Origin: Citreimonas salinaria
GTDB taxonomy: Bacteria; Pseudomonadota; Alphaproteobacteria; Rhodobacterales; Rhodobacteraceae
DNA: 64,000 nucleotides
Direction of reading: 5' to 3'
Assembly: GCF_900107235.1 (NCBI RefSeq)
Contig: NZ_FNPF01000016.1
Coordinates: 36,717-100,716 of the forward strand
Position numbers and translations under genes: made by a program
The notes under the pieces: model-generated
Database searches by the model: none
The model's input: the letters and a program-made list of their open reading frames with translations, nothing else
What the model was told of the DNA's origin: nothing
In this document: one piece after another, positions 10,330 through 19,489 of the stretch
Layout of the letters: each line of letters begins with the position of its first letter
Numbering within the stretch: position 1 is the stretch's first letter

Positions 10330-12264
10330 ATGGCCAGCACGCACGCGCTCATGCAGGCCGGGCTGAACCTGATCCAGCAGGCCATCTCGATCTACGACAG
10401 CGATCTGCGGCTGGCGGCCTGCAACGCCCGCTTCGCCGAGCTGTTCGACCTGCCCGCGGCCCTCACCCGCCCCGGCGCGCGCTTCCGCGACACGGTGCGC
10501 CACCTGGCCGAGCGCGGCGAATACGGCCCCGTCGACGACCTCGAGTCGTTCGTCGACACCCGCGTCGAACAGGCCCGCGCGTTCGAACCGCATTACATGG
10601 AGCGTCCCCGCGCCAACGGCCGCTTCATCAGCGTCGAGGGCGCGCCGCTGCCGCAGGGCGGTTGGGTCACCGTCTACACCGACATCACCGCCGTGAAGGC
10701 GCAGGAAAGCCTGCTGCGCACGCGCTCGGAACTGCTGTCGGAAGAGGTGCTGAAACGCTCCGAGCAGCTCTCGCAGACCAACCGCGAACTGGCCGCCACG
10801 ATCACCGCGCTGGAGGAGGCCCGCCGCGAGCTGACCGAGATGGAGGCCCGCACCCGCACCACGACCGAGATGATGCCCGCCCACATCGCCCGCCTCGACG
10901 CGGCCGGGCGCTACACTTTTTCCAACAAGCGGCTGTCGGCGGTCCTGCCCGGCCGGCCCTCGGACATCCTCGGGATGACGATGGAAGAGGCGCTCGGCCC
11001 GCAGGCCTTCGCCCGGGTCGAGCCGCATCTGCGCGCCGCCTACGAGGGACGGCAAAGCATCTTCGAATTCACCGACGCGCTCTCCTCGCGCCGCATCCGG
11101 GGCGCCTTCACCCCCGACCCGCTGGAACGCGGCGTCTACATCCTGTCGCAGGACGTGACCGAGGAAACCCAGGCCCGCGCCGCGCTGCAACAGACACGGC
11201 GGCGCGAACTCGCCGCCCAGCTGACCAGCGGCCTTGCGCACGATTTCTCGAACCTGCTGACGATCATCATGGGCATGCAGTCCAAGCTCGCCCGCCTCGA
11301 TCTGCCGCCCGAGGCCGATCCGCTGGTCGCCGCCACCATGCAGGCGGCGCGGCGCGGCGGCACGCTTCTGTCGCGCATCGCGGGCGTCACCAGCCACCGC
11401 GCCTGGCGCCCCGAGCCCGTCGTCCCGGCCGAGCTTCTGGACGAGCTCGCCACGCTGGCGCGCCCCTCGCTGCCCGGCACGATCACGCTCGACGTGACCT
11501 GCACGCTCGAGGGCGCTCTGATGCTCGACGCGGGGATGTTGCAGGATTCGCTGCTCAACCTCGTGCTCAACGCCCGCGACGCCTGCGGCGCCCAGGGCGA
11601 CACCGACGGCCACGGCGAGAACAGCGCCGGGGGCCGCATCACGATCGAGGCCGGCGAGCGGCAGGGCATCTGGTTCGAGATCATCGTCTCCGACACCGGC
11701 CCCGGCTTCACCGACGAGGCGCTGGCCCGCGGGCGCGACCCGTTCTTCACCACCAAGGGGGGCGAAGGCTCGGGGCTCGGGCTGGCGATGGTCTACGACA
11801 TGACCAAGCTCGCCGGCGGCGACCTGCGGCTGGCCAACACCGACGCGGGCGCGCAAGTCACGCTGCGCCTGCCCCTGCGCCGGGCCGAGACGGTGGCACG
11901 CGCCGGCCTCGTCCTGCTGGTCGAGGACGCGCCGGAACTGCGCGAAAGTGTGCGCGAGATGCTGACAGGCATGGGCTTTTCCGTGGTCGAGGCCGCATCC
12001 GTAGCCGAGGCGATCCTGCTGGCCGAGGGCCTGCCCGACATCGCGCTGGTGCTGTCCGACATCGCCCTCGAAGGCGACCGGCCCGGTGCCGCCCTGCCCG
12101 ACCTGCTGCCCGGCCACGACGTGCGGCTGATGACCTCGCTGCCGCCCGGCGACTCGCTGCGCAGGCGCGCGCAGGCCCGCGCGCCGGTCATCGCCAAGCC
12201 GTTCACGGCCGCCGACCTCGCGCGCTTTCTCGGCGTCCCCGCGTCGGGCGCGGAGGACGCCTGA
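10330..12264 (+). CDS. PAS-domain hybrid sensor histidine kinase with C-terminal receiver
   Basis: A 644-residue cytoplasmic sensor with no membrane segment. The N-terminus (LNLIQQAISIYDSDLRLAAC) is a PAS_7-type domain. It is followed by a coiled coil (about residues 125-190) and a second PAS (190-290). The phosphoacceptor domain is SGLAHDFSNLLTII with His304. The HATPase part has NLVLNARDACG, DTGPGF and GEGSGLGLAMV. The final 110 residues form a receiver (LVEDAPELRES, Asp577 in LSDIALEG, Lys in APVIAKPF). The start at 10330 is chosen because GGGGAGG lies 7 nt upstream; an earlier ATG at 10303 lacks one. It is divergent from the Liv/CoA-ligase operon and probably senses its substrate or acyl-CoA product (inference). 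Confidence 0.92.
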   Translation: MASTHALMQAGLNLIQQAISIYDSDLRLAACNARFAELFDLPAALTRPGARFRDTVRHLAERGEYGPVDDLESFVDTRVEQARAFEPHYMERPRANGRFISVEGAPLPQGGWVTVYTDITAVKAQESLLRTRSELLSEEVLKRSEQLSQTNRELAATITALEEARRELTEMEARTRTTTEMMPAHIARLDAAGRYTFSNKRLSAVLPGRPSDILGMTMEEALGPQAFARVEPHLRAAYEGRQSIFEFTDALSSRRIRGAFTPDPLERGVYILSQDVTEETQARAALQQTRRRELAAQLTSGLAHDFSNLLTIIMGMQSKLARLDLPPEADPLVAATMQAARRGGTLLSRIAGVTSHRAWRPEPVVPAELLDELATLARPSLPGTITLDVTCTLEGALMLDAGMLQDSLLNLVLNARDACGAQGDTDGHGENSAGGRITIEAGERQGIWFEIIVSDTGPGFTDEALARGRDPFFTTKGGEGSGLGLAMVYDMTKLAGGDLRLANTDAGAQVTLRLPLRRAETVARAGLVLLVEDAPELRESVREMLTGMGFSVVEAASVAEAILLAEGLPDIALVLSDIALEGDRPGAALPDLLPGHDVRLMTSLPPGDSLRRRAQARAPVIAKPFTAADLARFLGVPASGAEDA

Positions 12265-12311
12265 CTGCGCGGCCGCTTTCCCGCGCCCCGCGCTTGCGCT
12301 AAGTCCGTCGC

Positions 12312-13010
12312 ATGAGCGCCCTGGTCTCCATCCTCGACGACGAACCGGCGATCCGGTCCATGCTGGCCGACGCCCTGGCCGAGGCCGGCTTCCGCACCAT
12401 GACCTTCGGCCGCGCGACCGAATTCGAGGCCGCCTTGCGCCGCACGGTTCCCGACGTCTGCCTCGTCGACCTGGGCCTGCCCGACCGCGACGGCCTCAGC
12501 CTCGTGCACCGGCTCGCGCTGGAAAAGGGCGCGACGGTCATCATCATCTCGGGGCGCGCGCAGGTGCAGGACCGCGTGACCGGGCTGGAACTGGGCGCCG
12601 ACGACTACATCATCAAGCCCTTCGATCCCGCCGAGGTTGTCGCCCGCATCCGCGCCCGCCTGCGCACCCAGGCGCGCCCGCAAAGCCACGGAGACCTCGC
12701 GCGCTTCAACGGCTGGACCGCGCATTTCGACCGCTACGCCCTGGTCGACGAACAAGGCGCCGAGACGCCCTTCAGCCATGCCGAGGGCGCTGTGCTGCGG
12801 CTGTTCCTCGAAAGCCCGAAACGCCTGATCAGCCGCGCGCACATGCAGGAATCCCTGGGCGGCGGCGCGGGCGAAAGCTTCGACCGGGCGATGGACGTGC
12901 GGATCTCGCGCCTGCGCACGAAGCTTCGCGAGGACCCGAAGAACCCGCGCCTGATCAAGACGATCTACGGCGCCGGCTACATCTTCCTGGGCGACGTCAC
13001 CTGGGAGTGA
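12312..13010 (+). CDS. OmpR/PhoB-family response regulator
   Basis: A 232-residue transcription factor. The receiver domain (residues 1-120) begins VSILDDEPAIRSM and has the acidic pair, phosphoacceptor Asp53 in VCLVDLGLPDRDG and Lys in DDYIIKPFDP. The winged-helix domain has RLISRAHMQESLGG, the recognition region RAMDVRISRLRTKLREDPKNPRLIKTIYGAGYIF. It starts 47 nt after the hybrid kinase gene, with which it forms a phosphorelay pair. The kinase's own receiver suggests a multi-step relay or a phosphate sink. The likely targets are the divergent Liv/CoA-ligase operon and its own promoter. Confidence 0.94.
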   Translation: MSALVSILDDEPAIRSMLADALAEAGFRTMTFGRATEFEAALRRTVPDVCLVDLGLPDRDGLSLVHRLALEKGATVIIISGRAQVQDRVTGLELGADDYIIKPFDPAEVVARIRARLRTQARPQSHGDLARFNGWTAHFDRYALVDEQGAETPFSHAEGAVLRLFLESPKRLISRAHMQESLGGGAGESFDRAMDVRISRLRTKLREDPKNPRLIKTIYGAGYIFLGDVTWE

Positions 13011-13015
13011 GCGAG

Positions 13016-13085
13016 CCGCGGGCTCTGCCCGCGTCCGCGCAGCGGATTCCCCCGGCATACTTTTCGGACGAAAGAAGCCGCGGCT
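13016..13085 (+). repeat. Two-part 3'-end repeat element, copy 1
   Basis: A hairpin GCGGGCTCTGCCCGC followed 25 nt later by an AT-richer conserved tail (13051-13080; core CATACTTTTCGGACGAAAGA). It lies between the convergent regulator and amidohydrolase genes. Matching tails occur at 21198, 33957 and 41499. Confidence 0.6.
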
Positions 13086-13089
13086 GGCG

Positions 13090-14301
13090 TCAGGGCGCGG
13101 CGGCGGCCGCGGCGTGGGCCAGCGCGCGCAACCCGGTGACCAGGTCCGCCTCGGCGGTGTCTTCCTCGAAGGCGTGGCTGATGCCGCCGATCGAGGGCAC
13201 GAACAGCATCGCCGACGGCATCAGCCGCGCCACGTTGCTGGCATCGTGCAGCGCGCCAGACGGCATCTCGCGCCAGCGTCCCGGCGCCATGGCCTCGGCC
13301 GCGTCGCGCAGCGCCGCGCGCAGGCCCGCATCCATCGCCACCGGCTCGATCCCCAGCATCGGCCCGAAGCCGACCTCCAGCCCGCGCGCCTCGGCGACCT
13401 CGGCGGCGGTGTCGCGGATGATCGTCTCCATCCGCTTCAGCCGGTCGGGATCGCCGTCGCGCCACTGCATCGAGAACCGCGCGCGGCCCGGCACGATGCT
13501 GGAGGCGTCGGGGTGCAGCGCCACGTGGCCGATCGTCCAGACCGTCGCCGGGGTGACCACGTTGGCGAAGCGCTCGTTCAGCGTGGCGTTGAACGCCGAC
13601 AGCGCCTGGAACGCGTCGCGGCGCAAGTGCATGGGCGTGGTGCCCGCGTGGTTCTGCTGGCCGTCGAAGGTGATGACCATGTCGCGGATGCCGACGATCG
13701 CCTCGACCACGCCCAGCGCCTCGGTCGTGCCGTCCAGCACCGGGCCCTGCTCGATATGCATCTCCAGGAACCCGGTGAAGCGGCCCGGATCGACCGGAGC
13801 GCCCAGCCGGTCGCCCATCACGGCGCGGGCGTCGCCCAGTGTGACGCCCGAATGGTCGGTCAGCGCATCGGCCTCGGCCTGCGCCAGCAGCCCGGCCCAG
13901 GCCGCACTGCCCGTCGTGACGCCAAAGCGCCCCTCCTCGTCCTGAAACGAGACGCAGGACACCGCCGGGCCTCCCGCCTCGCGCGCGGCGCGAGCGATCT
14001 CCAGCCCCGCGACCGCGCCCAGCGCGCCGTCCAGCCAGCCGCCTTCGGGCTGCGTGTCGGTGTGCGACCCCACCAGCAAGGATTGCCCCTCGGCCAGCCC
14101 GAACAGGTTGCCCATCGGATCGAACCGCGGCTCCAGCCCCGCGTTGCGGATGCGGGCGGCGAACCAGTCGCGCGCCTCGATGTCGGCGGGGGAATAGGCG
14201 GGGCGTACGACGCCCTTGCCCACGCCCGACGCACCGATGGCGCGCAGCGCGTGCAGGTCTGCCAGGAAGCGGTCGGGGTTCACGGGGATGTCGTTCGTCA
14301 T
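13090..14301 (-). CDS. Zn-dependent hydrolase, M20 family amidase (hydantoinase/carbamoylase type)
   Basis: A 403-residue cytoplasmic metal-dependent amidohydrolase of the allantoate amidohydrolase, N-carbamoyl-amino-acid hydrolase and beta-ureidopropionase group. The metal and active-site motifs are [19 protein letters not shown] near residue 80, QDEEGRFG near 125, and IEQGPVL near 190, with [13 protein letters not shown] [10 protein letters not shown] near 225. I start at [16 protein letters not shown]; earlier in-frame methionines lack a better ribosome site. The exact substrate cannot be read from sequence. It is convergent with the response regulator and divergent from the aminotransferase gene, with 103 nt between starts. 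Confidence 0.9.
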   Translation of the reverse strand: MTNDIPVNPDRFLADLHALRAIGASGVGKGVVRPAYSPADIEARDWFAARIRNAGLEPRFDPMGNLFGLAEGQSLLVGSHTDTQPEGGWLDGALGAVAGLEIARAAREAGGPAVSCVSFQDEEGRFGVTTGSAAWAGLLAQAEADALTDHSGVTLGDARAVMGDRLGAPVDPGRFTGFLEMHIEQGPVLDGTTEALGVVEAIVGIRDMVITFDGQQNHAGTTPMHLRRDAFQALSAFNATLNERFANVVTPATVWTIGHVALHPDASSIVPGRARFSMQWRDGDPDRLKRMETIIRDTAAEVAEARGLEVGFGPMLGIEPVAMDAGLRAALRDAAEAMAPGRWREMPSGALHDASNVARLMPSAMLFVPSIGGISHAFEEDTAEADLVTGLRALAHAAAAAAP

Positions 14302-14404
14302 GTCTGGACCTTCGCGCATCACCGGGCGTCCCGCAAGCGCCGCCCGGTCTGGACCTTCGCCGCGCACCCGCCTAGCGTGCGCCGCGACACGAGAAGGGGA
14401 AGAC

Positions 14405-15271
14405 ATGGCCACCGGACGCAACATCCGCACCTATTTCGACGGCACCTGGCACGACGGCGACGCGATGGTCATGCGCGCCAGCGACCACGGCGCCTGGCTG
14501 GGGTCGAGCGTCTTCGACGGCGCCCGCCACGTGGACGGAATGGCCCCCGACCTGCGCGCCCATTGCGACCGGGTGAACCGTTCGGCCCGCGCGCTGATGC
14601 TGAAGCCGACGGTAGATACGGACGCGATGGTCGAGATCGTGCGCGAGGGACTGGCCGCCTACCCGAAGGAGACGCCGCTCTACATCCGGCCCATGTACTG
14701 GGCGCTGGACGGCGATGCCGCCGTCATCGCCCCCTCGCCCGAGCGCACGGGATTCGCCGTCGCGCTCGAGGAAATCCCCATGCCCGCGCCCGACGCCACG
14801 GTCACGCTGGGGCGCACCCGCTTCCGCCGCCCCGTGCTTGAAGACGCGGTGGTCGACGCCAAGGCGGGCTGCCTCTACCCCAACAACGCGCGGATGCTGG
14901 CCGACGTGCGGTCGCGCGGCTTCGGCAACGCGCTGGTGGCCGACGCGATGGGCAACGTCGCCGAATCCGCCACGTCGAACGTGTTCATGGTCAAGGACGG
15001 CACGGTCTTCACGCCGATCCCCAACGGCACGTTCCTCGCCGGCATCACCCGCGCGCGCCACATCGCCAACCTGCGCGCCGACGGCATGGAGGTGGTCGAG
15101 ACCGTGCTGTCCTTCGCCGATTTCGACGACGCCGACGAGGTCTTCCTGTCCGGCAACCTGGCCAAGGTCACGCCCGTCACGGGGTTCGAGGACATCCCGT
15201 ACCAGGTCGGCCCGGTGACGCGCCGCGCGCGCGAGCTTTACTGGGACTGGGCCCGCTCGGGCACCGCCTGA
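14405..15271 (+). CDS. Branched-chain amino acid aminotransferase-like protein (fold type IV)
   Basis: A 288-residue PLP enzyme of the IlvE/D-amino-acid transaminase fold. It opens with [27 protein letters not shown] and keeps the family YIRPMYWA region. The probable PLP lysine is in [23 protein letters not shown] and the phosphate-binding [10 protein letters not shown] follow. It catalyses reversible transamination of branched-chain or related amino acids with 2-oxoglutarate. Ribosome site AAGGGGAAGAC precedes ATG. The protein is slightly shorter than E. coli IlvE (309). The asymmetry SSVFDGAR in place of SSVFEGIR suggests a specialised member, so I give no gene symbol. Confidence 0.9.
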   Translation: MATGRNIRTYFDGTWHDGDAMVMRASDHGAWLGSSVFDGARHVDGMAPDLRAHCDRVNRSARALMLKPTVDTDAMVEIVREGLAAYPKETPLYIRPMYWALDGDAAVIAPSPERTGFAVALEEIPMPAPDATVTLGRTRFRRPVLEDAVVDAKAGCLYPNNARMLADVRSRGFGNALVADAMGNVAESATSNVFMVKDGTVFTPIPNGTFLAGITRARHIANLRADGMEVVETVLSFADFDDADEVFLSGNLAKVTPVTGFEDIPYQVGPVTRRARELYWDWARSGTA

Positions 15272-15353
15272 TCGCGTTCGCCCCATCGGCGCGCGCTTGC
15301 CAGCGCGCGGCCCGCGCGCCATGCTGCGCGACGGGAGCGGGGAGACCGTAACG

Positions 15354-15809
15354 ATGCGCAAGTTTCTGGTGGTGCTGGACGACAGCCGCGAATGCCTCAA
15401 CGCGATGCGCTTCGCGGCGATGCGCGCGAACAAGACCGGCGGCGGCGTCGCCGTGCTGTCGGTGATCGCGCCGGAAGATTTCAACCACTGGATCGGCGTC
15501 GGCGAGGTCATGCGCGAAGAGGCCCGCGAGCGCATCCAGGCGCATTTCGAGGTCTATGCCAAGTGGATGCGCGACCGCCAGAACGTCGACCCCGAGCTGG
15601 TCATCCGCGAGGGCGAGCAGGTGCCCCAGATCATCGCGCAGGTGCGCGAGGACCCCGAGATCGGCGTGCTGGTGCTCGGCGCCGCCTCCGAGGGCAAGGG
15701 CCCCGGCCCGCTGGTGTCGCAACTGACCAAGACCGCCGGGACGCTGCCCATCCCGATCACCATCGTGCCCGGCGACTTGTCGAAGGAGCGGCTCGAGGCC
15801 ATTACCTGA
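15354..15809 (+). CDS. Universal stress protein (UspA family)
   Basis: A 151-residue small alpha/beta protein. The N-terminal strand and loop KFLVVLDDSRECLNAMRFA and the C-terminal VLVLGAASEGKGPGPLVSQLTK with PITIVPG match the Usp fold, including a degenerate G-2x-G-9x-G-S/T ATP-binding segment. I start at MRKFL because the segment upstream is not Usp-like and GGGGAG precedes it. Usp proteins usually aid survival in stress or energy limitation. It stands 82 nt after the aminotransferase gene. Confidence 0.92.
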   Translation: MRKFLVVLDDSRECLNAMRFAAMRANKTGGGVAVLSVIAPEDFNHWIGVGEVMREEARERIQAHFEVYAKWMRDRQNVDPELVIREGEQVPQIIAQVREDPEIGVLVLGAASEGKGPGPLVSQLTKTAGTLPIPITIVPGDLSKERLEAIT

Positions 15810-15906
15810 GCGACCACCGGACCGGCGCGCATGTCCGCCGCGCCCTTGGCGGGCCTGCCCGGGAACCGCTCGCCATCCGCCGGGCCCTGCCGGAATCGCC
15901 GCCGGC

Positions 15907-15920
15907 TTGATCTGGCGCAA
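15907..15920 (+). promoter_or_regulatory. Weak Fnr/Crp-family-like half-conserved site
   Basis: TTGATCTGGCGCAA has the FNR-type left half TTGAT and the right-half ending CAA (consensus ATCAA or GTCAA), 51 nt before the ClbS/DfsB-like start. Two mismatches in the right half make it tentative. Confidence 0.25.
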
Positions 15921-15970
15921 GGTGTCTTCGCGCGGCTCCGCCTAGCCTGGACCGCGAAAGGAACCCCGCC

Positions 15971-16474
15971 ATGCCCGCCGCAACGAGCAAATCCGATCTG
16001 CGCGACACAATCGCGCGCGAGTTCGACAAGCTCGACGCGCTGCTCGACCGGGTGCCGGCAGAGGCGCGGCTCGCCCCCGATCCCGAGGCGGACGGCATGA
16101 CGCCGAAGGATGTCGTCGGACACCGCGCCGCCTGGATCGACCTTTTTCTCGGCTGGTACGCGCAGGGCCAGGCCGGCGCGAAGGTGGCGATTCCCGCACC
16201 CGGCTACAAGTGGAACGAACTGAAACGATTCAACGCGGATCTGCGCGCGGCGCAGGCGGACATGACCTGGGACGAGGCGCGCGCGCTTCTGCGTGACAAC
16301 CACGCGCGGCTCATGGCCTTCATCGACGCGCACGACGACGCGACCCTCTACGGCGGCCCCATGCAGGGCGGCGGGAACGACTGGACCCCGGGGCGCTGGG
16401 CCGAGGCGGCGGGGCCATCCCATTACCGCTCGGCGGCGAAGTACATCCGCGCGCGGCTCCGGGCGCCCGCGTGA
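15971..16474 (+). CDS. ClbS/DfsB family four-helix bundle protein
   Basis: A 167-residue protein matching the ClbS/DfsB family (DinB-like four-helix fold). Visible family features are the opening SKSDLRDTIAREFDKLDALLDRVP, the DVVGHRAAWIDLFLGWY helix, the YKWNELKRFN motif typical of the family, and TPGRWAEAAGPSHYRSAAKYIRA at the end. ClbS protects pks-positive E. coli from colibactin by hydrolysing its cyclopropane. Most homologues, such as this one, are in genomes without such a toxin and their role is unknown. The stop codon lies just before an Irr-box-like site belonging to the next gene. Confidence 0.88.
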   Translation: MPAATSKSDLRDTIAREFDKLDALLDRVPAEARLAPDPEADGMTPKDVVGHRAAWIDLFLGWYAQGQAGAKVAIPAPGYKWNELKRFNADLRAAQADMTWDEARALLRDNHARLMAFIDAHDDATLYGGPMQGGGNDWTPGRWAEAAGPSHYRSAAKYIRARLRAPA

Positions 16475-16477
16475 AAC

Positions 16478-16525
16478 TTTAGAATCGTTCCAAACCTTGA
16501 CGCGGGCCGGCGCCGGGCGCATATA
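16478..16525 (+). promoter_or_regulatory. Irr-box-like operator and promoter of the nfu gene
   Basis: TTTAGAATCGTTCCAAA (16478-16494) matches the inverted repeat of the iron control element bound by Irr (TTTAGAA-N3-TTCTAAA) at all but one position. A promoter follows at once: TTGACG (16497-16502), 17 nt, CATATA (16520-16525). A repressor or activator bound there would abut the -35 element. Confidence 0.6.
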
Positions 16526-16551
16526 GGGCGCAGCCAAAAGGAACGTCCGCC

Positions 16552-17115
16552 ATGTTCATCCAGACCGAATCCACGCCGAACCCGGCGACACTGAAATTCC
16601 TGCCCGGCCAGACCGTGCTGGAGATGGGCACCGCCGATTTCCCCGCGCCCGAAGCGGCCGAAGCCTCGCCGCTGGCGCAGCGACTCTTCGGGGTCGAGGG
16701 CGTGACCGGCGTGTTCTTCGGCACCGACTTCGTGACCGTGACCAAGGCCGACGGCACCGATTGGGATCACGTCAAGCCGGCGATCCTCGGCGCCATCATG
16801 GAGCATTTCCAGTCCGGCCAGCCGGTGATGAGCGACGGCGCCACCCAAGGCGGCGGCCATGCCGAGCACACCGGCGAGGACGGCGAGATCGTCGGCCAGA
16901 TCAAGGAACTGCTCGACAGTCGGGTCCGTCCGGCAGTGGCGCAGGACGGCGGCGACATTACCTTCCACGGCTTCGACCGCGGGGTCGTCTACCTGCACAT
17001 GCAGGGCGCCTGCGCGGGATGCCCGTCCTCGACCCTGACGCTGAAGATGGGCATCGAGAACCTGCTGCGCCACTACATTCCCGAAGTGACCGAGGTCCGG
17101 CCCGTCGCCGTCTGA
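16552..17115 (+). CDS. Nfu-type iron-sulfur cluster scaffold/carrier protein
   Basis: A 187-residue protein with an N-terminal Nfu_N domain (MFIQTESTPNPATLKFLPGQ, residues 1-90) and a C-terminal NifU-like domain (110-187) carrying CxxC in GACAGCPSSTLTLK. This domain order matches eukaryotic mitochondrial NFU1 and alphaproteobacterial Nfu. It delivers assembled Fe-S clusters to target enzymes in the cytoplasm. An Irr-box-like sequence and a sigma70-type promoter precede it, which suggests iron or haem-status control. It is followed closely by tsaB. Confidence 0.95.
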   Translation: MFIQTESTPNPATLKFLPGQTVLEMGTADFPAPEAAEASPLAQRLFGVEGVTGVFFGTDFVTVTKADGTDWDHVKPAILGAIMEHFQSGQPVMSDGATQGGGHAEHTGEDGEIVGQIKELLDSRVRPAVAQDGGDITFHGFDRGVVYLHMQGACAGCPSSTLTLKMGIENLLRHYIPEVTEVRPVAV

Positions 17116-17129
17116 GCGACGCGCGGGGC

Positions 17130-17831
17130 ATGACCTCAGATCCGCTGATCCTTGGCTTCGACACGTCGGCGGCGCATTGCGCCGCCGCGTTGCTTCGGGG
17201 CGACACGCTTCTTGCAAGGACGCACGAATCGATGGCGCGCGGCCAGGCCGAGCGTCTGATGCCGATGCTGCAGGACCTGCTGGACGCGCAGGGCGTGGCC
17301 TGGGCCGATCTGGCCGCGCTGGCGGTGGGCACCGGCCCCGGCAACTTCACCGGCATCCGCATCGCCGTCTCGGCCGCGCGCGGGCTGGCGCTGGGGCTGG
17401 GTATTCCCGCGATCGGCGTCTCGGGGTTCGAGGCGCTGGCGGGACCGGACGGGCCTGCGGGCGGTGACGCGATCGTCAGCCTGCCCAGCACCCGGCGCGG
17501 CAGCGACGTCGTCCTCATGGCCTTCCGCGACGGCCGGCCCGCCGGCGCGCCCGTGGAACTGGCACTGGATGCCCCCCCGCCCGACACCCTGCCCCGCCAC
17601 CTGCCCGTGATCGGCGCCGAGGCCACCGCGCTGACGGAACGCTTTGGCGGCGCCGAAGCCCAGCCCCGCGACCTCGACGCGAGGGGCGGCATCGCCGAGG
17701 CGCTGAGCCGCGTGGCGCTGCACCGCCTGCGCGCCGGGGAATCCTTCGACCGGCCCGCGCCGCTCTACATCCGGCCCGCGGACGCGGCGCCCGCGCGCGA
17801 CGCGCCCCCGCGCATCCTCGATGACGCCTGA
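17130..17831 (+). CDS. tsaB: tRNA N6-threonylcarbamoyladenosine biosynthesis protein TsaB
   Basis: A 233-residue ASKHA-fold protein. The N-terminus [17 protein letters not shown], the [28 protein letters not shown] stretch and the terminal PLYIRPADA are hallmark TsaB sequences. TsaB is the structural partner of TsaD and TsaE in making t6A37 in ANN-decoding tRNAs. The start at 17130 gives the LGFDTS motif near the N-terminus. It overlaps the following acetyltransferase gene by 11 nt, the common tsaB-rimI arrangement. Confidence 0.95.
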   Translation: MTSDPLILGFDTSAAHCAAALLRGDTLLARTHESMARGQAERLMPMLQDLLDAQGVAWADLAALAVGTGPGNFTGIRIAVSAARGLALGLGIPAIGVSGFEALAGPDGPAGGDAIVSLPSTRRGSDVVLMAFRDGRPAGAPVELALDAPPPDTLPRHLPVIGAEATALTERFGGAEAQPRDLDARGGIAEALSRVALHRLRAGESFDRPAPLYIRPADAAPARDAPPRILDDA

Positions 17832-18234
17832 CGCGCTGGCCGCAATGTCGGCGCGCGCCTACCGCCACATGCGCCCGTGGTCCGCGCGGGATTTCCGCGA
17901 CGCGTTGGCAGCGCCCGGCGCACTGCTGACCACGGCGCCCGGTGCCTTCGTGCTGGGCCGCGCGATCGCGGACGAGGCCGAGATCCTTGCGCTGGCCGCG
18001 GACCCCGCGACGCAGCGCACCGGTCAGGCCAGCGCCGCCCTGGCCGCCTTCGAGACCGCGGCGCGCGCCCGTGGCGCCACGCGCCTGTTCCTCGAGGTCG
18101 CTGCCCGGAACGCGCCCGCCCGTGCCTTCTACGCCGCGCGCGGCTTCGCCGAGGCCGGGCGCCGCCGCGCCTATTACCGGCTGCCGGACGGCATGACCGA
18201 CGATGCGCTGATCCTGACCAGGGACCTGGCCTGA
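17821..18234 (+). CDS. rimI: GNAT N-acetyltransferase, RimI-like
   Basis: A 137-residue GNAT acetyltransferase. The acetyl-CoA-binding segment is degenerate ([14 protein letters not shown] in place of the usual Q/RxxGxG/A). [35 protein letters not shown] matches RimI's motif B, where RimI acetylates the N-terminal alanine of ribosomal protein S18. The tight overlap with tsaB supports the RimI assignment. The unusual R-T-G-Q-A-S loop weakens the call slightly. Confidence 0.85.
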   Translation: MTPDALAAMSARAYRHMRPWSARDFRDALAAPGALLTTAPGAFVLGRAIADEAEILALAADPATQRTGQASAALAAFETAARARGATRLFLEVAARNAPARAFYAARGFAEAGRRRAYYRLPDGMTDDALILTRDLA

Positions 18235-18285
18235 GGCAGGCAGCCCGGCACCGCGGCCCGAACGCTGCGTCCGCCGAAAAAGCGG

Positions 18286-18314
18286 TTGACCACCCCTTGC
18301 ACCCAAGGCCTAAA
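18286..18314 (+). promoter_or_regulatory. Probable promoter of the BMP-family transporter operon
   Basis: TTGACC (18286-18291), 17-nt spacer, CCTAAA (18309-18314), about 58 nt ahead of the binding-protein start. This is the only good -35/-10 pair in the 138-nt gap after rimI. Confidence 0.5.
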
Positions 18315-18372
18315 TTGGCGCCACCTCACGAGGCGGGCCAACCCCGCCCGGTCCACCCCAGGGAGCTACCAA

Positions 18373-19377
<1,005 letters not shown>

Positions 19378-19489
19378 TCGCGCGACGCGATGGCCCGCCA
19401 CGCGGCGGGCCCGATGCAGGGGCCGCGGCGACGCGGCCCCTGCACCATTGCACGACCACCAGCACGACCTGCCGAAAAGGCCGACAGCA

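Noticed and set aside
10083..12117. Open frame extending the acyl-CoA synthetase gene to 1341 codons
   Set aside because: The upstream half is exactly antisense to the hybrid kinase gene, is compositionally biased (Gly/Arg/Val/His-rich) and precedes a clear ribosome site at the true start.
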